DNA from: Staphylococcus shinii
Lineage (GTDB): Bacteria; Bacillota; Bacilli; Staphylococcales; Staphylococcaceae
Length of the DNA stretch: 64,000 bases
Direction: 5' to 3'
Assembly (NCBI RefSeq): GCF_017583065.1
Contig: NZ_JAGEVL010000001.1
Span: 124,001 to 188,000, forward strand
This document shows positions 19,092 to 31,217 of the stretch, piece by piece; position 1 is the first letter of the stretch; each line of letters opens with the position of its first letter. A program made the position numbers and the translations under genes. The notes below the pieces were generated by a model. That model was not told where the DNA came from, ran no database searches, and saw nothing but the letters and a program-made list of their open reading frames with translations.

Positions 19092-20384
19092 ATGACAAAG
19101 CATGAACAAATTTTATCATATATAGAATCTCTAGCAGTTGGGCAAAAAATTTCTGTTAGAAAAATTGCGAAAGATCTCAACGTTTCTGAGGGAACAGCTT
19201 ATCGCGCTATCAAAGATGCTGGCCAAATAGGTTTAGTAGCTACAATTGATAGGGTTGGTACTGTTCGCATTGAGAAGAAATCACGAGAACAAATTGAACA
19301 ATTAACTTTTGCTGAAATTGTAAAGATTATAGATGGACAAGTACTAGGTGGTAGAAATGGATTAATTAAAACACTTACAAAGTTTGCGATTGGCGCGATG
19401 GAAATAGAAGATGTTGTAAAATATTTAAGTAATCATACTTTACTCATTGTAGGTAACCGTAAAGACGTACAATTAGCAGCATTAAAAAGAGGGAGTGCAG
19501 TACTTATTACAGGTGGGTTTAACACTTCACCCGAAATAATCAAATATGCAGATGAACACGATTTACCTATACTATCGTCGAATTATGATACATACCTAGT
19601 TGCAAATATTATTAATAGAGCAATGTATAATCAAATGATTCGCAAAGAAATTTTGGTCGTGGAGGACATAGTTAAACCTGTAAATGAAGATACAGTAGTC
19701 TTTGATCATATGTCTCTTAATGACTATAAAGTTAAGGCAAGTGAAACGGGACATTCAAGATTTCCGGTTATAGATGACGAATGGCGACTTGTTGGGATAG
19801 TTACTAGTAAAGAGATTATAAAGATGGAAGAAAATGATACACTTGCACAATTTATGACCAAAGCGCCAATTAACGTTCAATTGTCAACGACTGTTGCTAA
19901 TTGTGCGCATATGATGATATGGGAAGGTATTGAGTTGTTACCAGTGATCACTCCAAGTAAGAAGCTTATAGGAGTTATTACAAGAAAAGATGTACTGACA
20001 GCTATGCAATTACTAAGTAGACAACCTCAAGTCGGTGAAACAATCAACGATCAAATTGCAAAGCATATTACGATTGCTAATGATGGTATACAAGTGCAAA
20101 CCACCCCATTACTAACTAACCAGTATGGTACATTAAGTAAAGCAGTTTTTGTAGCAATCATAGAAGAAACTGTACGTTATGAAATGAGAAAACTAAAAAA
20201 ACTGGAAGTTATGATAGAAAGTTTGAATATTATATATATCAAAACCGTTCAAATTGAGTCAGAAATACATGTACGTTATGAAATGTTAGATGTCGGAAGA
20301 AATTTTGCTAAATTAGAGACGACAATGACAAGCGATGGTCAGCAAGTAGCTAAAGCTATGATTATATGTCAGATGATAGATTAA
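19092..20384 (+). CDS. HTH-DRTGG-CBS-hotdog regulator (YtoI family)
   Basis: The 430-residue protein has four parts. A winged-helix/HTH spans residues 1-60 ([21 protein letters not shown]), and a DRTGG domain lies around residues 80-190. Two CBS motifs occupy about 195-310 ([20 protein letters not shown] and [19 protein letters not shown]). A hotdog/MaoC-like C-terminus completes it. This is the YtoI architecture. It is thought to be a nucleotide-responsive regulator, but its targets and ligand are not known. It is followed by nrnA and dnaE in the same order as in B. subtilis, and its stop lies just before the nrnA start. Confidence 0.88.
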   Translation: MTKHEQILSYIESLAVGQKISVRKIAKDLNVSEGTAYRAIKDAGQIGLVATIDRVGTVRIEKKSREQIEQLTFAEIVKIIDGQVLGGRNGLIKTLTKFAIGAMEIEDVVKYLSNHTLLIVGNRKDVQLAALKRGSAVLITGGFNTSPEIIKYADEHDLPILSSNYDTYLVANIINRAMYNQMIRKEILVVEDIVKPVNEDTVVFDHMSLNDYKVKASETGHSRFPVIDDEWRLVGIVTSKEIIKMEENDTLAQFMTKAPINVQLSTTVANCAHMMIWEGIELLPVITPSKKLIGVITRKDVLTAMQLLSRQPQVGETINDQIAKHITIANDGIQVQTTPLLTNQYGTLSKAVFVAIIEETVRYEMRKLKKLEVMIESLNIIYIKTVQIESEIHVRYEMLDVGRNFAKLETTMTSDGQQVAKAMIICQMID

Positions 20385-20410
20385 ATACAAAATTGAAAAG
20401 GAAGATAGAG

Positions 20411-21346
20411 ATGACTAAAGCATTTAACCAAATTATGCAAGAAATCGAAGCAGCAGAAACAATTATTATACATAGGCATGTAAGACCTGATCCAGATGCC
20501 TATGGCTCACAATTAGGATTAAAAAATTATCTAAAATTAAAGTTTCCTGATAAAAGTATATATGCAGTTGGAGAGTCCGAACCTTCGCTAGACTTTATAG
20601 GTACATTTGATGACGTAGCTGATGAGCAATACAAAAATGCACTAGTTATTGTTTGTGATACTGCTAACGCACCTAGAATTAGTGATGAACGTTTTAACAA
20701 AGGGCGTAAGTTAATCAAGATTGATCATCACCCAGCGGTGGATCAATATGGTGATATTAATTACGTGAATGATCAAGCGTCATCAACAAGTGAAATTATA
20801 TTTGATTTTATTGAACATTTTAATGATTTATCAATTATAGATGGTTCGGTGGCAAGGGTACTTTATCTAGGTATTGTAGGGGATACGGGACGTTTCTTAT
20901 TTAACAATACAACTTCTCATACAATGAACGTTGCGAGCCAATTATTGACCTTCCCATTCAGTCACAATGAGGAACTTAATAAAATGGGTGAAAAAGATCC
21001 AAAATTATTACCTTTCCAAGGTTATGTCTTACAACATTTTGACTTGAACGAAAAAGGGTTTTGTAAAGTTATCATTACTAAAGACATCCTTGAAAAATTT
21101 GATATTGCAGCGAATGAAGCATCATTATTTGTAAACACAATTGCAGATATACAAGGTTTGAAAATATGGGTATTTGCTGTAGATGAAGGTACCGAGATTA
21201 GATGTCGTATCAGATCTAAAGGCATCATAATTAATGATGTAGCTAGTGACTTTGGTGGCGGCGGACACCCAAATGCTTCAGGTGTATCTGTAAGCGATTG
21301 GAACCATTTTAACGAATTGGCAGACGCGTTAAATAATAAATTATAG
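20411..21346 (+). CDS. nrnA: Bifunctional oligoribonuclease / PAP phosphatase NrnA
   Basis: This 311-residue DHH-DHHA1 phosphoesterase has the metal-binding motifs [24 protein letters not shown] and GDTG, and the substrate-binding [10 protein letters not shown] near the C-terminus. It degrades 2- to 5-nt RNA fragments and removes the 3' phosphate of pAp. A longer frame opens at 20366 inside the preceding gene, but AAAGGA at 20397-20402 is 8 nt from the ATG at 20411 and gives the usual start. It lies between ytoI and dnaE in one probable operon. Confidence 0.95.
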   Translation: MTKAFNQIMQEIEAAETIIIHRHVRPDPDAYGSQLGLKNYLKLKFPDKSIYAVGESEPSLDFIGTFDDVADEQYKNALVIVCDTANAPRISDERFNKGRKLIKIDHHPAVDQYGDINYVNDQASSTSEIIFDFIEHFNDLSIIDGSVARVLYLGIVGDTGRFLFNNTTSHTMNVASQLLTFPFSHNEELNKMGEKDPKLLPFQGYVLQHFDLNEKGFCKVIITKDILEKFDIAANEASLFVNTIADIQGLKIWVFAVDEGTEIRCRIRSKGIIINDVASDFGGGGHPNASGVSVSDWNHFNELADALNNKL

Positions 21347-21367
21347 AAAGATTGGAGGTATTTGCTG

Positions 21368-24300
21368 ATGGTAGTACATTTAAATGTTCATACGACGTAT
21401 GATTTGTTGTATTCGAGTTTGAGAATTAAAGATGTCGTTGCTAAAGCTGCTAAAGAAGGTTACACAGCATTAGCTATAACAGATACAAATGTATTATATG
21501 GTTATCCACAATTTTATGATGCGTGTATCGCAGCAAATATTCATCCTATCTTTGGTATGACACTCAATGTTACCGATGGATTAGATGTCGTTGAAACAAT
21601 AGTATTAGCGCGAGACAATAAAGGCCTTAAAGATTTATTTAAGTTATCTTCTGCTATAAAAATGAAAGAAAAAACAGAAACACCTTTAGAATGGCTGAAA
21701 AAATATGTTGAACACCTTGTTGTTATTTTTAAAGACGTTTCGTCATCTAATGAAGCTTTAGTAACAAAATTAGAGGGTCACTCACATATATATGTCAATC
21801 ACACGAGCCTTTATACATTTGATTTGCCAGTAGTATGGGCACAAAGTACGCGCTATCTAAATAAACAAGACGCAGAAACACTTACTGCGCTATCAGCTAT
21901 TAAAGATAATAGTAAACTAGACTTAGTTAGTGAACCGATAGATTATGATGCACATCTATATTCGAAAGTAGAGCTAGAATATTTAGAATTGAGTGAAACT
22001 GTATGGGAACATACAAATCAGCTTGAAACTATCTGTCAAGCAGAAATGGTTTACAATCAGTCACTCTTACCTAAATTCGAAACACCGAATAATACACAGT
22101 CAAGTCAATATTTATGGCAAATATTAGAAACTAAATTAAATGACTTGAATTTAAACCAAGCGCATTTTGATATTTATAAGCAACGTTTATTACATGAATA
22201 TAAAGTTATTACTGATATGGGATTTGAAGATTATTTTTTAATAGTAAGTGATTTGATTCATTATGCTAAGACGCATGATGTATTAGTAGGGCCAGGACGT
22301 GGCTCAGCGGCTGGCTCTTTAGTCAGTTATTTATTAAACATTACAACGATAGACCCCATTCAATATAATCTATTATTCGAGCGCTTTTTAAATCCAGAAC
22401 GTGTAACCATGCCAGATATTGATATAGATTTTGAAGATACACATCGAGAAAAAGTGATCCAATATGTCCAAGAGAAATATGGTGATAATCATGTAGCTGG
22501 TATCGTTACTTTTGGTCATCTCCTCGCAAGGGCTGTGGCTAGAGATGTGGGTAGAATTATGAGTTTTGATGAAATAACTTTGAATGAAATATCGAAATTA
22601 ATCCCGCATAAATTAGGCATCACATTAGATGAGGCTTACCAACAAGAAGACTTTAAGCAATTTGTTCATCGTAATCATCGCAACGAACGTTGGTTTGAAA
22701 TATGTAAAAAACTAGAAGGACTCCCGCGTCACACTTCTACACATGCGGCAGGTATAATTATAAATGATCATCCACTTTATGATTATGCGCCACTTATATT
22801 AGGTGATACAGGATTGTTGACGCAGTGGACAATGACTGAAGCAGAAAGAATCGGATTGTTGAAAATTGACTTCTTAGGATTAAGAAACCTCTCAATAATC
22901 CATCAAATCATAAAACAAGTTAAATATGACATGCAAATCGACATTGATATAGAACAAATACCTTTTGATGATCAACAAGTATTTCAATTGTTATCCCAAG
23001 GCGATACAACTGGTATTTTCCAGTTAGAATCCGATGGGATTAGAAATGTATTAAAGAGGTTACAGCCTGAACATTTTGAAGATATAGTTGCCGTCACCTC
23101 ACTTTATCGTCCTGGCCCAATGGAAGAGATACCAACTTATATTTCTCGCCGACATAACCCGGATAAAGTACAATATTTACATCGAGATTTAGCACCAATA
23201 TTATCGAAGACTTATGGTGTCATTATTTATCAAGAACAAATCATGCAAATTGCGAGTAAATTTGCGAATTTCAATTATGGCGAAGCGGATATTTTACGTC
23301 GAGCTATGAGTAAAAAAAATCGTGCTGTACTTGAAAGCGAAAGACAACATTTTGTAAACGGTGCGATGAAAAATGGTTATGAAGAAGTATTGAGTAAACA
23401 GATTTTTGATTTGATTTTAAAATTCGCTGATTATGGCTTCGCTCGTGCTCACGCAGTAAGTTATTCAAAAATTGCGTATATAATGGGATATTTAAAAGTA
23501 CATTACCCAAACTATTTTTATGCGAATATATTAAGTAACTCAATTGGCAGTGAGAAGAAAACTGCACAAATGGTTGATGAGGCAAAACATCAAAATATCA
23601 ATATCTTAGCGCCCAATATTAATTATAGTCATTGGTTTTATAAAGCGACTAAAAAAGGGATATATTTATCGCTTGGTACGATTAAAGGTATAGGATATCA
23701 AAGTGTCAAACTAATCGTGGAAGAACGAAAAGAAAATGGTAACTACAAGGATTTCTTTGACTTTACAAGACGCATACCTAAAAGAATTAAATCTAGGAAA
23801 TTATTAGAGGCATTGATACTTGTAGGTGCTTTTGATACATTAGGTAAAAATCGTGCTACATTATTACAATCTATAGATCAAGTGTTAGATGATGTGTCAG
23901 ATGTTGAACAAGATGGGTTTATATTTGATGTACTAACGCCAAAAACGAATTACGAAGATAAAGAAGAGTTGCCAGACAAAGTGCTAAGTGATTACGAAAA
24001 AGAATATTTAGGGTTTTATGTATCAACACACCCTGTTGAGAAAGCATTTGAACAAAAACAATATTTGGGTATTTATAAATTAGCCAACGCTAGAGATCAT
24101 CAACCTATTTTTATTCAAATTGATAGCTTTAAAAAGATTAGAACTAAAAATGGTCAAAATATGGCTTTTATAACATTGAATGACGGTATCAATAATTTAG
24201 ATGGCGTTGTTTTCCCTGAAACATTTAAAAAATACGAAACTGAATTGAACAAAGATCAAATGTTAATAATAAGTGGGAAATATGAAAAAAGAAATAATAA

Positions 24301-24571
24301 ACAGCAACTTATTATAAATAAAATTGAATCAATTGAAAGTTTTGAACAATCAAAATTTCACCATGCACAAAAAATTGTTATTCGTAACCTTGACGATGAG
24401 TTAGGGATAGATCAAATTTTAACGAAAGATACAAATGAAAGTAATATTCCTGTACAATATTTTGATGAAAGTCAAAATGCAATAAAGACAATCGGCTTTA
24501 TTCCTAGAGAAAATATTATAATAGAAAAATTGATTCAACACTTTTCACCATGGGATATTCGAATTATTTAA
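21368..24571 (+). CDS. dnaE: DNA polymerase III alpha subunit DnaE
   Basis: The 1067-residue C-family polymerase starts with a PHP domain (HLNVHTTYDLL, residues 1-200). The palm follows, with GPGRGSAAGSL near residue 310 and the catalytic aspartates in MPDIDIDFED near residue 350. Then come the fingers (SLYRPGPMEEIP, YQEQIMQ) and an HhH and OB-fold C-terminal region. In Firmicutes DnaE extends RNA primers before handing over to PolC. Of the in-frame starts, the ATG at 21368 is 9 nt after GGAGG, whereas the upstream TTG at 21362 would be too close. A terminator follows. Confidence 0.96.
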   Translation: MVVHLNVHTTYDLLYSSLRIKDVVAKAAKEGYTALAITDTNVLYGYPQFYDACIAANIHPIFGMTLNVTDGLDVVETIVLARDNKGLKDLFKLSSAIKMKEKTETPLEWLKKYVEHLVVIFKDVSSSNEALVTKLEGHSHIYVNHTSLYTFDLPVVWAQSTRYLNKQDAETLTALSAIKDNSKLDLVSEPIDYDAHLYSKVELEYLELSETVWEHTNQLETICQAEMVYNQSLLPKFETPNNTQSSQYLWQILETKLNDLNLNQAHFDIYKQRLLHEYKVITDMGFEDYFLIVSDLIHYAKTHDVLVGPGRGSAAGSLVSYLLNITTIDPIQYNLLFERFLNPERVTMPDIDIDFEDTHREKVIQYVQEKYGDNHVAGIVTFGHLLARAVARDVGRIMSFDEITLNEISKLIPHKLGITLDEAYQQEDFKQFVHRNHRNERWFEICKKLEGLPRHTSTHAAGIIINDHPLYDYAPLILGDTGLLTQWTMTEAERIGLLKIDFLGLRNLSIIHQIIKQVKYDMQIDIDIEQIPFDDQQVFQLLSQGDTTGIFQLESDGIRNVLKRLQPEHFEDIVAVTSLYRPGPMEEIPTYISRRHNPDKVQYLHRDLAPILSKTYGVIIYQEQIMQIASKFANFNYGEADILRRAMSKKNRAVLESERQHFVNGAMKNGYEEVLSKQIFDLILKFADYGFARAHAVSYSKIAYIMGYLKVHYPNYFYANILSNSIGSEKKTAQMVDEAKHQNINILAPNINYSHWFYKATKKGIYLSLGTIKGIGYQSVKLIVEERKENGNYKDFFDFTRRIPKRIKSRKLLEALILVGAFDTLGKNRATLLQSIDQVLDDVSDVEQDGFIFDVLTPKTNYEDKEELPDKVLSDYEKEYLGFYVSTHPVEKAFEQKQYLGIYKLANARDHQPIFIQIDSFKKIRTKNGQNMAFITLNDGINNLDGVVFPETFKKYETELNKDQMLIISGKYEKRNNKQQLIINKIESIESFEQSKFHHAQKIVIRNLDDELGIDQILTKDTNESNIPVQYFDESQNAIKTIGFIPRENIIIEKLIQHFSPWDIRII

Positions 24572-24600
24572 CTTTAATAGCGCTATAAACTATGGTATAG

Positions 24601-24640
24601 TAAACTGATGGTTGAGCATAAATTTACCATCAGTTTTTAT
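24601..24640 (+). terminator. dnaE terminator
   Basis: AACTGATGGT (24603-24612) pairs with ACCATCAGTT (24626-24635) and is followed by a T run. Confidence 0.85.
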
Positions 24641-24685
24641 TTTCTATAAATTAAGATTCTAAAAATATATAATAATTTAGCTGTG

Positions 24686-24783
24686 TATATATTTTTATTA
24701 CAAATAATAACTTCAAGAGTAAATTGGCAAAAATGTTAACGATATCATTTGTAATTTGAGTTGCTTTGTAATAAAAATATATA
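24686..24783. promoter_or_regulatory. 19-bp perfect inverted repeat upstream of the malic enzyme gene
   Basis: TATATATTTTTATTACAAA at 24686-24704 is matched by its exact reverse complement at 24765-24783, 60 nt apart. A third partial copy, ATTTGTAAT, lies at 24747-24755. The right arm covers the place where a -35 would lie for the TATACT at 24796-24801. There is no U-run after the right arm, so it is not an ordinary terminator. An operator pair or a switchable RNA structure is possible. Confidence 0.6.
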
Positions 24784-24827
24784 TGAAATGATATTTATAC
24801 TAATCGAATGTAAAGGGGTAGGTTTAC

Positions 24828-26060
24828 ATGACTTTGAGAGACGACGCTTTAGAAATGCACAGAAGAAATCAAGGGAAATTACAAGTTTCACCGAAAGTAA
24901 AAGTTACGAATAAAGAAGAGTTAAGCTTAGCTTACTCTCCAGGCGTAGCAGAACCATGTAAGGAAATTCATGAAGATAAACGTAAAGTTTTTGAATACAC
25001 AATGAAAGGCAATACGGTAGCAGTTGTAACTGATGGTACAGCAGTTTTAGGTTTAGGTGATATTGGTCCTGAAGCGAGTATACCTGTTATGGAAGGTAAA
25101 GCTGTACTCTTTAAGAGTTTCTCTGGAATTGACGGGGTGCCAATTGCATTAGACACAACTGATACCGATGAAATAGTTAATACAGTGAAATTACTAGAGC
25201 CTAATTATGGCGGAATAAATTTAGAAGACATTTCTGCGCCACGTTGTTTTGAAATTGAGGAACGTTTAAAAAAAGAAACAAAAATTCCTGTTTTTCATGA
25301 TGATCAACACGGTACAGCAATCGTTACAGTTGCAGGTATGATTAATGCGTTAAGAATTGTAGGTAAAGATTTATCTGACATTAAAGTAGTATTAAATGGC
25401 GCTGGTGCAGCAGGTATAGCTATTGTGAAATTACTTTATTCTTATGGCGTAAGAGATATGATTATGTGTGATTCAAAAGGTGCGATTTATGAGGATCGTT
25501 CGTTTGGAATGAATGATACGAAATCTTACGTTGCAAGATGGACAAACAGGGATAGAATTGATGGTAGCTTAAGTGATGTAATTAAAGATGCCGATGTATT
25601 TATTGGTGTATCAGTAGCAGATTTATTATCAAAAGAAATGGTAGAATCTATGGCAGATGACCCTATTATCTTTGCTATGGCAAATCCAAACCCAGAAATC
25701 AACCCTGATGTAGCAAAAGAAGCTGGAGCTAAGGTGATTGGTACAGGTCGTTCAGATTATCCTAACCAAATTAATAATGTGTTAGCGTTCCCAGGAATTT
25801 TCAGAGGTGCATTAGACGTAGAAGCTACACACATCAATGAATCAATGAAACAAGCAGCGGTTGAAGCAATTGCTAATCTAATTAATGCAGATGAGTTAAA
25901 CCCGGATTATTGTATTCCAGGTCCTTTCGATAAACGTGTAGCACCTTCAGTGGCAAGAGAAGTTGCGAAAGCTGCAATGGAATCAGGTGTTGCTAGAATA
26001 GACGTTAATCCTGAAGATGTTTATGACAAAACAATGAAATTAACAGACTTAGATAAATAA
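24828..26060 (+). CDS. Malic enzyme, NAD(P)-dependent (YtsJ/MaeB type)
   Basis: The 410-residue short-type malic enzyme has AYSPGVAEPC near residue 30, the catalytic region NLEDISAPRCFEIEERL, the metal motif FHDDQHGTA, and a nucleotide fold VLNGAGAAGIA. It decarboxylates malate to pyruvate and makes NAD(P)H. The length and the location between dnaE and accD are those of B. subtilis ytsJ, whose product prefers NADP. The cofactor here cannot be settled from sequence. The ATG follows AAAGGGGTAGG. NADPH for the fatty-acid pathway started by accDA downstream would make sense. Confidence 0.92.
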   Translation: MTLRDDALEMHRRNQGKLQVSPKVKVTNKEELSLAYSPGVAEPCKEIHEDKRKVFEYTMKGNTVAVVTDGTAVLGLGDIGPEASIPVMEGKAVLFKSFSGIDGVPIALDTTDTDEIVNTVKLLEPNYGGINLEDISAPRCFEIEERLKKETKIPVFHDDQHGTAIVTVAGMINALRIVGKDLSDIKVVLNGAGAAGIAIVKLLYSYGVRDMIMCDSKGAIYEDRSFGMNDTKSYVARWTNRDRIDGSLSDVIKDADVFIGVSVADLLSKEMVESMADDPIIFAMANPNPEINPDVAKEAGAKVIGTGRSDYPNQINNVLAFPGIFRGALDVEATHINESMKQAAVEAIANLINADELNPDYCIPGPFDKRVAPSVAREVAKAAMESGVARIDVNPEDVYDKTMKLTDLDK

Positions 26061-26138
26061 TATTCATAAACGCTGATCACAAATATTATTCAAGAATAGT
26101 ATTGAATTGAGATCGCGATGGTTAAGTGGAGGTTTACA

Positions 26139-27005
26139 ATGTTTAAAGATTTTTTCAATAGAAGCAGTAAAAAGAAAAAGTACGTAACTGTATCTGATTC
26201 GAAACAAAGTGATGTACCAGCAGGGATTATGACAAAATGTCCTAAATGTAAAAAAATTATGTATACAAAAGAATTAGCGGAAAACTTAAATGTTTGTTTT
26301 AATTGCGATCACCATATTGCTTTAACAGCGCATAAACGCATTGAGGCTATTTCAGATGAAGGTACGTTTACTGAGTTTGATAGAGGAATGACCTCAGCTA
26401 ATCCATTAGACTTTCCGAGTTATGAAGAGAAAATTCATAAAGATCAGCAAAAGACTGGTCTAAATGAAGCTGTAGTTACAGGAACAGCACAGTTAGATGG
26501 TATTACCTATGGCGTCGCTGTAATGGATGCTCGATTCAGAATGGGCAGTATGGGATCAGTGTTAGGTGAGAAAATTTGCAGAATTATTGAACACTGCATT
26601 GAAAATCGATTGCCGTTTATTTTGTTCTCGGCAAGTGGCGGGGCAAGAATGCAAGAAGGTATTATTTCATTAATGCAAATGGGTAAAACTAGTGTATCGT
26701 TGAAGAGACATTCTGACGCTGGTTTATTATATATTTCCTATATAACTAACCCGACAACAGGTGGCGTCTCTGCAAGCTTTGCATCTGTTGGTGATATCAA
26801 CATCAGTGAACCTAAAGCATTGATAGGTTTTGCAGGCAGACGTGTAATTGAACAGACTATTAATGAAAAATTGCCTGATGATTTTCAAACATCTGAGTTT
26901 TTATTAGAGCATGGACAATTAGATAAGGTTGTTCATAGAAAAGAAATGAGAACGACGCTCTCTAATATTCTAAAAATGCATCAAGAGGTGAAAATAAATG
27001 CTTGA
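26139..27005 (+). CDS. accD: Acetyl-CoA carboxylase carboxyltransferase subunit beta
   Basis: The 288-residue protein has an N-terminal four-cysteine zinc ribbon (CPKC near residues 33-36 and CFNC 19 residues later) and a crotonase-fold carboxyltransferase domain with [11 protein letters not shown]. With AccA it moves the carboxyl group from biotin to acetyl-CoA, giving malonyl-CoA. A longer frame begins at 26118, but GTGGAGGT at 26127-26134 sets the start at 26139 (MFKDFF). It overlaps accA by 8 nt. Confidence 0.96.
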   Translation: MFKDFFNRSSKKKKYVTVSDSKQSDVPAGIMTKCPKCKKIMYTKELAENLNVCFNCDHHIALTAHKRIEAISDEGTFTEFDRGMTSANPLDFPSYEEKIHKDQQKTGLNEAVVTGTAQLDGITYGVAVMDARFRMGSMGSVLGEKICRIIEHCIENRLPFILFSASGGARMQEGIISLMQMGKTSVSLKRHSDAGLLYISYITNPTTGGVSASFASVGDINISEPKALIGFAGRRVIEQTINEKLPDDFQTSEFLLEHGQLDKVVHRKEMRTTLSNILKMHQEVKINA

Positions 27006-27942
27006 TTTTGAAAAGCCACTTTTTGAAATAAAAAATAAAATCGAATCCTTAAAAGAATCTCAAGAAAAAAATGACGTGGACTTACAAGAAGAAATAGAAA
27101 TGCTTGAAGCATCTTTAGATAGAGAAACTGAAAAAGTTTATACTAACCTTAAACCCTGGGACCGTGTACAATTAGCGCGTTTACAAGAGCGTCCAACATC
27201 ATTAGACTATATTCCATATATTTTTGATTCATTTATTGAATTACATGGAGATAGAAATTATAGGGATGACCCAGCGATGATTGGTGGCATAGGTTATTTG
27301 AATGGTCAACCAGTCACTGTTGTAGGGCAACAACGTGGTAAAGATACAAAAGATAATATTTATCGTAATTTTGGTATGGCGCATCCAGAAGGTTATCGTA
27401 AAGCACTTAGATTAATGAAGCAAGCTGAAAAATTTAATAGGCCGATTATTACTTTTATCGATACAAAGGGTGCATACCCAGGTAAAGCTGCAGAAGAACG
27501 TGGTCAAAGTGAATCTATTGCGCGAAATTTAGTGGAAATGGCTTCGTTAACTGTACCTGTTATTTCAATTGTTATTGGTGAAGGTGGTAGTGGTGGTGCT
27601 TTAGGATTAGGTATTACTAATCGAATATTAATGCTTGAAAATAGTACATATTCTGTAATTTCTCCAGAAGGCGCGTCAGCATTATTATGGAAAGATAGTA
27701 ACCTTGCAAAAATAGCAGCTGAAACAATGAAAATCACTGCAGAAGATTTACATGAATTAAAGATTGCAGATGAAGTAGTTAAAGAACCTTTAGGTGGCGC
27801 ACATCAAGATATTGAAAAACAAGCTCAAAATATTAAACGCACTTTTGAGATACATTTAAAAGAATTAAGTTCATTCAGTAAAGAAAAACTCGTGGAAGAT
27901 CGTTATCAAAAATTCAGAACGATAGGTTCTTATAAAGAATAA
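26998..27942 (+). CDS. accA: Acetyl-CoA carboxylase carboxyltransferase subunit alpha
   Basis: The 314-residue protein has an N-terminal helical segment (residues 1-45), then [17 protein letters not shown], a crotonase fold with [27 protein letters not shown] and [10 protein letters not shown], and [12 protein letters not shown] near residue 225. It forms the alpha2beta2 carboxyltransferase with AccD for the first step of fatty-acid synthesis. The start lies inside the end of accD, 8 nt overlapping, with GAGGTG as ribosome-binding site. A terminator follows, separating it from pfkA. Confidence 0.96.
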   Translation: MLDFEKPLFEIKNKIESLKESQEKNDVDLQEEIEMLEASLDRETEKVYTNLKPWDRVQLARLQERPTSLDYIPYIFDSFIELHGDRNYRDDPAMIGGIGYLNGQPVTVVGQQRGKDTKDNIYRNFGMAHPEGYRKALRLMKQAEKFNRPIITFIDTKGAYPGKAAEERGQSESIARNLVEMASLTVPVISIVIGEGGSGGALGLGITNRILMLENSTYSVISPEGASALLWKDSNLAKIAAETMKITAEDLHELKIADEVVKEPLGGAHQDIEKQAQNIKRTFEIHLKELSSFSKEKLVEDRYQKFRTIGSYKE

Positions 27943-27949
27943 TATAAAG

Positions 27950-27990
27950 ACAAAGCGAAGTTCTAATAATTTAGAGCTTCGTTTTGTTTT
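27950..27990 (+). terminator. accA terminator
   Basis: ACAAAGCGAAG and its near-complement CTTCGTTTTGT (with one G-U pair) form the stem, which is followed by a T-rich tail. Confidence 0.75.
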
Positions 27991-28078
27991 TGTAAATAAT
28001 TACCATTTAATTTGTTTAATTATTTTAAATAAAAGGTATTATATAAAAGGTCTAAACTTCTATTTATAATCAAAATAA

Positions 28079-28122
28079 AGGAAACGCTTTCTAAATGATT
28101 CGTTAGATTAAAAACGTTTACA
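28079..28122. promoter_or_regulatory. Two cre-like sites upstream of pfkA
   Basis: AGGAAACGCTTTCT (28079-28092) and TAAAAACGTTTACA (28109-28122) each fit the CcpA consensus WTGNAANCGNWNNCW with one fixed-position mismatch. Their CG centres are exactly 30 bp apart. The second overlaps a possible -35 (TTTACA at 28117-28122), with TTTAAT 18 bp further on as the -10. These are candidates from inspection only. Confidence 0.5.
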
Positions 28123-28177
28123 TTAGTCGCAAAGCCTTATTTTAATGGCACCAAGCGTAATTTTATGGTATTTTTAG

Positions 28178-29179
<1,002 letters not shown>

Positions 29180-29199
29180 AATACTGGGAGGAAATAATA

Positions 29200-30960
29200 A
29201 TGAGAAAAACTAAAATTGTTTGTACAATTGGACCTGCGTCAGAATCAGAAGAAATGCTTGAGAAATTAATCAAAGCTGGAATGAATGTGGCGCGTTTAAA
29301 CTTCTCTCATGGTGATCATGCAGAACATAAAGCGAGAATTGATACTATTCGCGAAGTTTCTAAGAGATTAGGAAAAACAGTTGGGATTTTACTAGACACT
29401 AAAGGTCCTGAAATTCGTACACACAACATGAAAGATGGCGTGATTGAACTCGAAAAGGGAAATGAAGTAATTGTTAGTATGACTGAAGTAGAAGGCACTT
29501 CAGAAAAATTCTCAGTAACTTATGATAATCTTATCAATGATGTAGACGAAGGTTCTTATATTCTATTAGATGATGGTTTAATCGAATTACAAGTTAAATC
29601 AATTGATAAAACTAATGGTGAAGTTCTTTGTGACATATTAAATACTGGAGAATTAAAAAATAAAAAAGGTGTTAACTTACCAGGCGTAAAAGTTAGTTTA
29701 CCAGGTATCACTGATAAAGATGCTGAAGACATTAAATTTGGTATCAGTGAAGGTGTAGATTTTATTGCTGCAAGTTTCGTACGTCGTCCAAGCGATGTAT
29801 TAGATATTCGTAAATTATTAGAAGCACAAAATAATACAAATATCAGCATTATTCCTAAAATTGAAAACCAAGAAGGAATTGACAATATCAAAGAAATTCT
29901 TGAAGTTTCTGATGGCTTAATGGTTGCTCGTGGTGATATGGGTGTTGAAATTCCACCGGAATCAGTGCCAATGGTACAAAAAGACTTAATTAGACAATGT
30001 AATAAATTAGGTAAACCTGTAATTACAGCAACTCAAATGTTAGACTCTATGCAACGTAACCCACGTGCTACACGTGCGGAAGCTAGTGACGTTGCCAATG
30101 CAATTTATGATGGCACAGATGCTGTTATGCTTTCTGGCGAAACAGCTGCAGGACAATATCCTGAAGAAGCTGTCAAAACTATGCGTAATATTGCTGTTTC
30201 AGCAGAAGCTGCTCAAGATTATAAAAAATTATTATCTGACCGTACTAAATTAGTTGAAACTTCACTAGTAAACGCAATTGGTGTATCAGTTGCGCATACT
30301 GCTTTAAACTTAAATGTTAAAGCGATTGTTGCCGCAACAGAAAGTGGTTCAACTGCGCGTACTATTTCTAAATATCGTCCGCAATCAGACATTATTGCCG
30401 TTACACCTAGTGCAGAAACAGCACGTCAATGTGCATTAGTTTGGGGCATCCACCCAGTAGTTAAAGAAGGACGTAAGACAACTGATGCATTATTAAATAA
30501 TGCCGTAGCAACTGCAGTTGAAACTGAAAGAGTTCAAAATGGTGACTTAATTATTATCACTGCTGGTGTACCAACAGGTGAAAAAGGTACTACAAACATG
30601 ATGAAATTACATCTTGTAGGGGACGAACTTGCTAAAGGTCAAGGCGTTGGAAGAAACTCAGTTGTCGGACAAACACTAGTTGTGAATGACGCTAGTGAAT
30701 TAGAAGGTAAAGATTTATCAGAATCAATTATCGTTACAACTTCTGTAGATGAAACGCTTGTACCTTATATTGAGAAAGCAATTGGTCTTATTACAGAAGA
30801 AAATGGTATTACATCACCAAGCGCAATTATTGGATTGGAAAAAGGAATTCCTACAATTGTAGGCGTTGAAAATGCTACTAAAAATATCCAGAATGATGTT
30901 TTAATTACTGTAGATGCTAATCAAGGTAAAATCTTCGAAGGTTATGCAAACGTACTATAA
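29200..30960 (+). CDS. pyk: Pyruvate kinase with C-terminal PEP-utiliser-like domain
   Basis: The 586-residue enzyme has a TIM barrel with [18 protein letters not shown], the signature [10 protein letters not shown] and [17 protein letters not shown], then the allosteric C domain. An extra domain spans about residues 485-586. This last part resembles the phosphohistidine domain of PEP-utilising enzymes, but the usual T-x-H is replaced by TSPSA, so no phosphotransfer is expected. That extension is normal in Bacillus and Staphylococcus. The enzyme makes pyruvate and ATP from PEP. GGGAGG precedes the ATG and a terminator follows. Confidence 0.97.
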   Translation: MRKTKIVCTIGPASESEEMLEKLIKAGMNVARLNFSHGDHAEHKARIDTIREVSKRLGKTVGILLDTKGPEIRTHNMKDGVIELEKGNEVIVSMTEVEGTSEKFSVTYDNLINDVDEGSYILLDDGLIELQVKSIDKTNGEVLCDILNTGELKNKKGVNLPGVKVSLPGITDKDAEDIKFGISEGVDFIAASFVRRPSDVLDIRKLLEAQNNTNISIIPKIENQEGIDNIKEILEVSDGLMVARGDMGVEIPPESVPMVQKDLIRQCNKLGKPVITATQMLDSMQRNPRATRAEASDVANAIYDGTDAVMLSGETAAGQYPEEAVKTMRNIAVSAEAAQDYKKLLSDRTKLVETSLVNAIGVSVAHTALNLNVKAIVAATESGSTARTISKYRPQSDIIAVTPSAETARQCALVWGIHPVVKEGRKTTDALLNNAVATAVETERVQNGDLIIITAGVPTGEKGTTNMMKLHLVGDELAKGQGVGRNSVVGQTLVVNDASELEGKDLSESIIVTTSVDETLVPYIEKAIGLITEENGITSPSAIIGLEKGIPTIVGVENATKNIQNDVLITVDANQGKIFEGYANVL

Positions 30961-31034
30961 TTTAATAGATGTTTAGTTTGGTAACTTAATTTAAACTATA
31001 TTAAATCTAGAGTATGTTTACTTAGATTTATAAT

Positions 31035-31076
31035 AAAAGGACGAAGCCATAAATTAGATGGCTTCGTCCTTTTTGT
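31035..31076 (+). terminator. pyk terminator
   Basis: A perfect 16-bp stem (31035-31050 with 31058-31073) and 7-nt loop are followed by TTTTT. Confidence 0.95.
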
Positions 31077-31150
31077 GGTATTACCAAGTTTAAAGCAGGT
31101 TATACTAAACAGTATTCATACTCATATAAATTGTGTTGAGTATAGACACA

Positions 31151-31184
31151 AAAAAACGGAACATCAATAGATGTCCCGTTTTTT
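31151..31184 (-). terminator. Terminator of the CycA-type permease gene
   Basis: Read on the minus strand, CGGGACATC pairs with GATGTTCCG (one G-U) around a 4-nt loop, followed by seven U. Confidence 0.85.
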
Positions 31185-31217
31185 GCGGTTTATCTGGTGT
31201 TACTGTTTATAAGCTTA

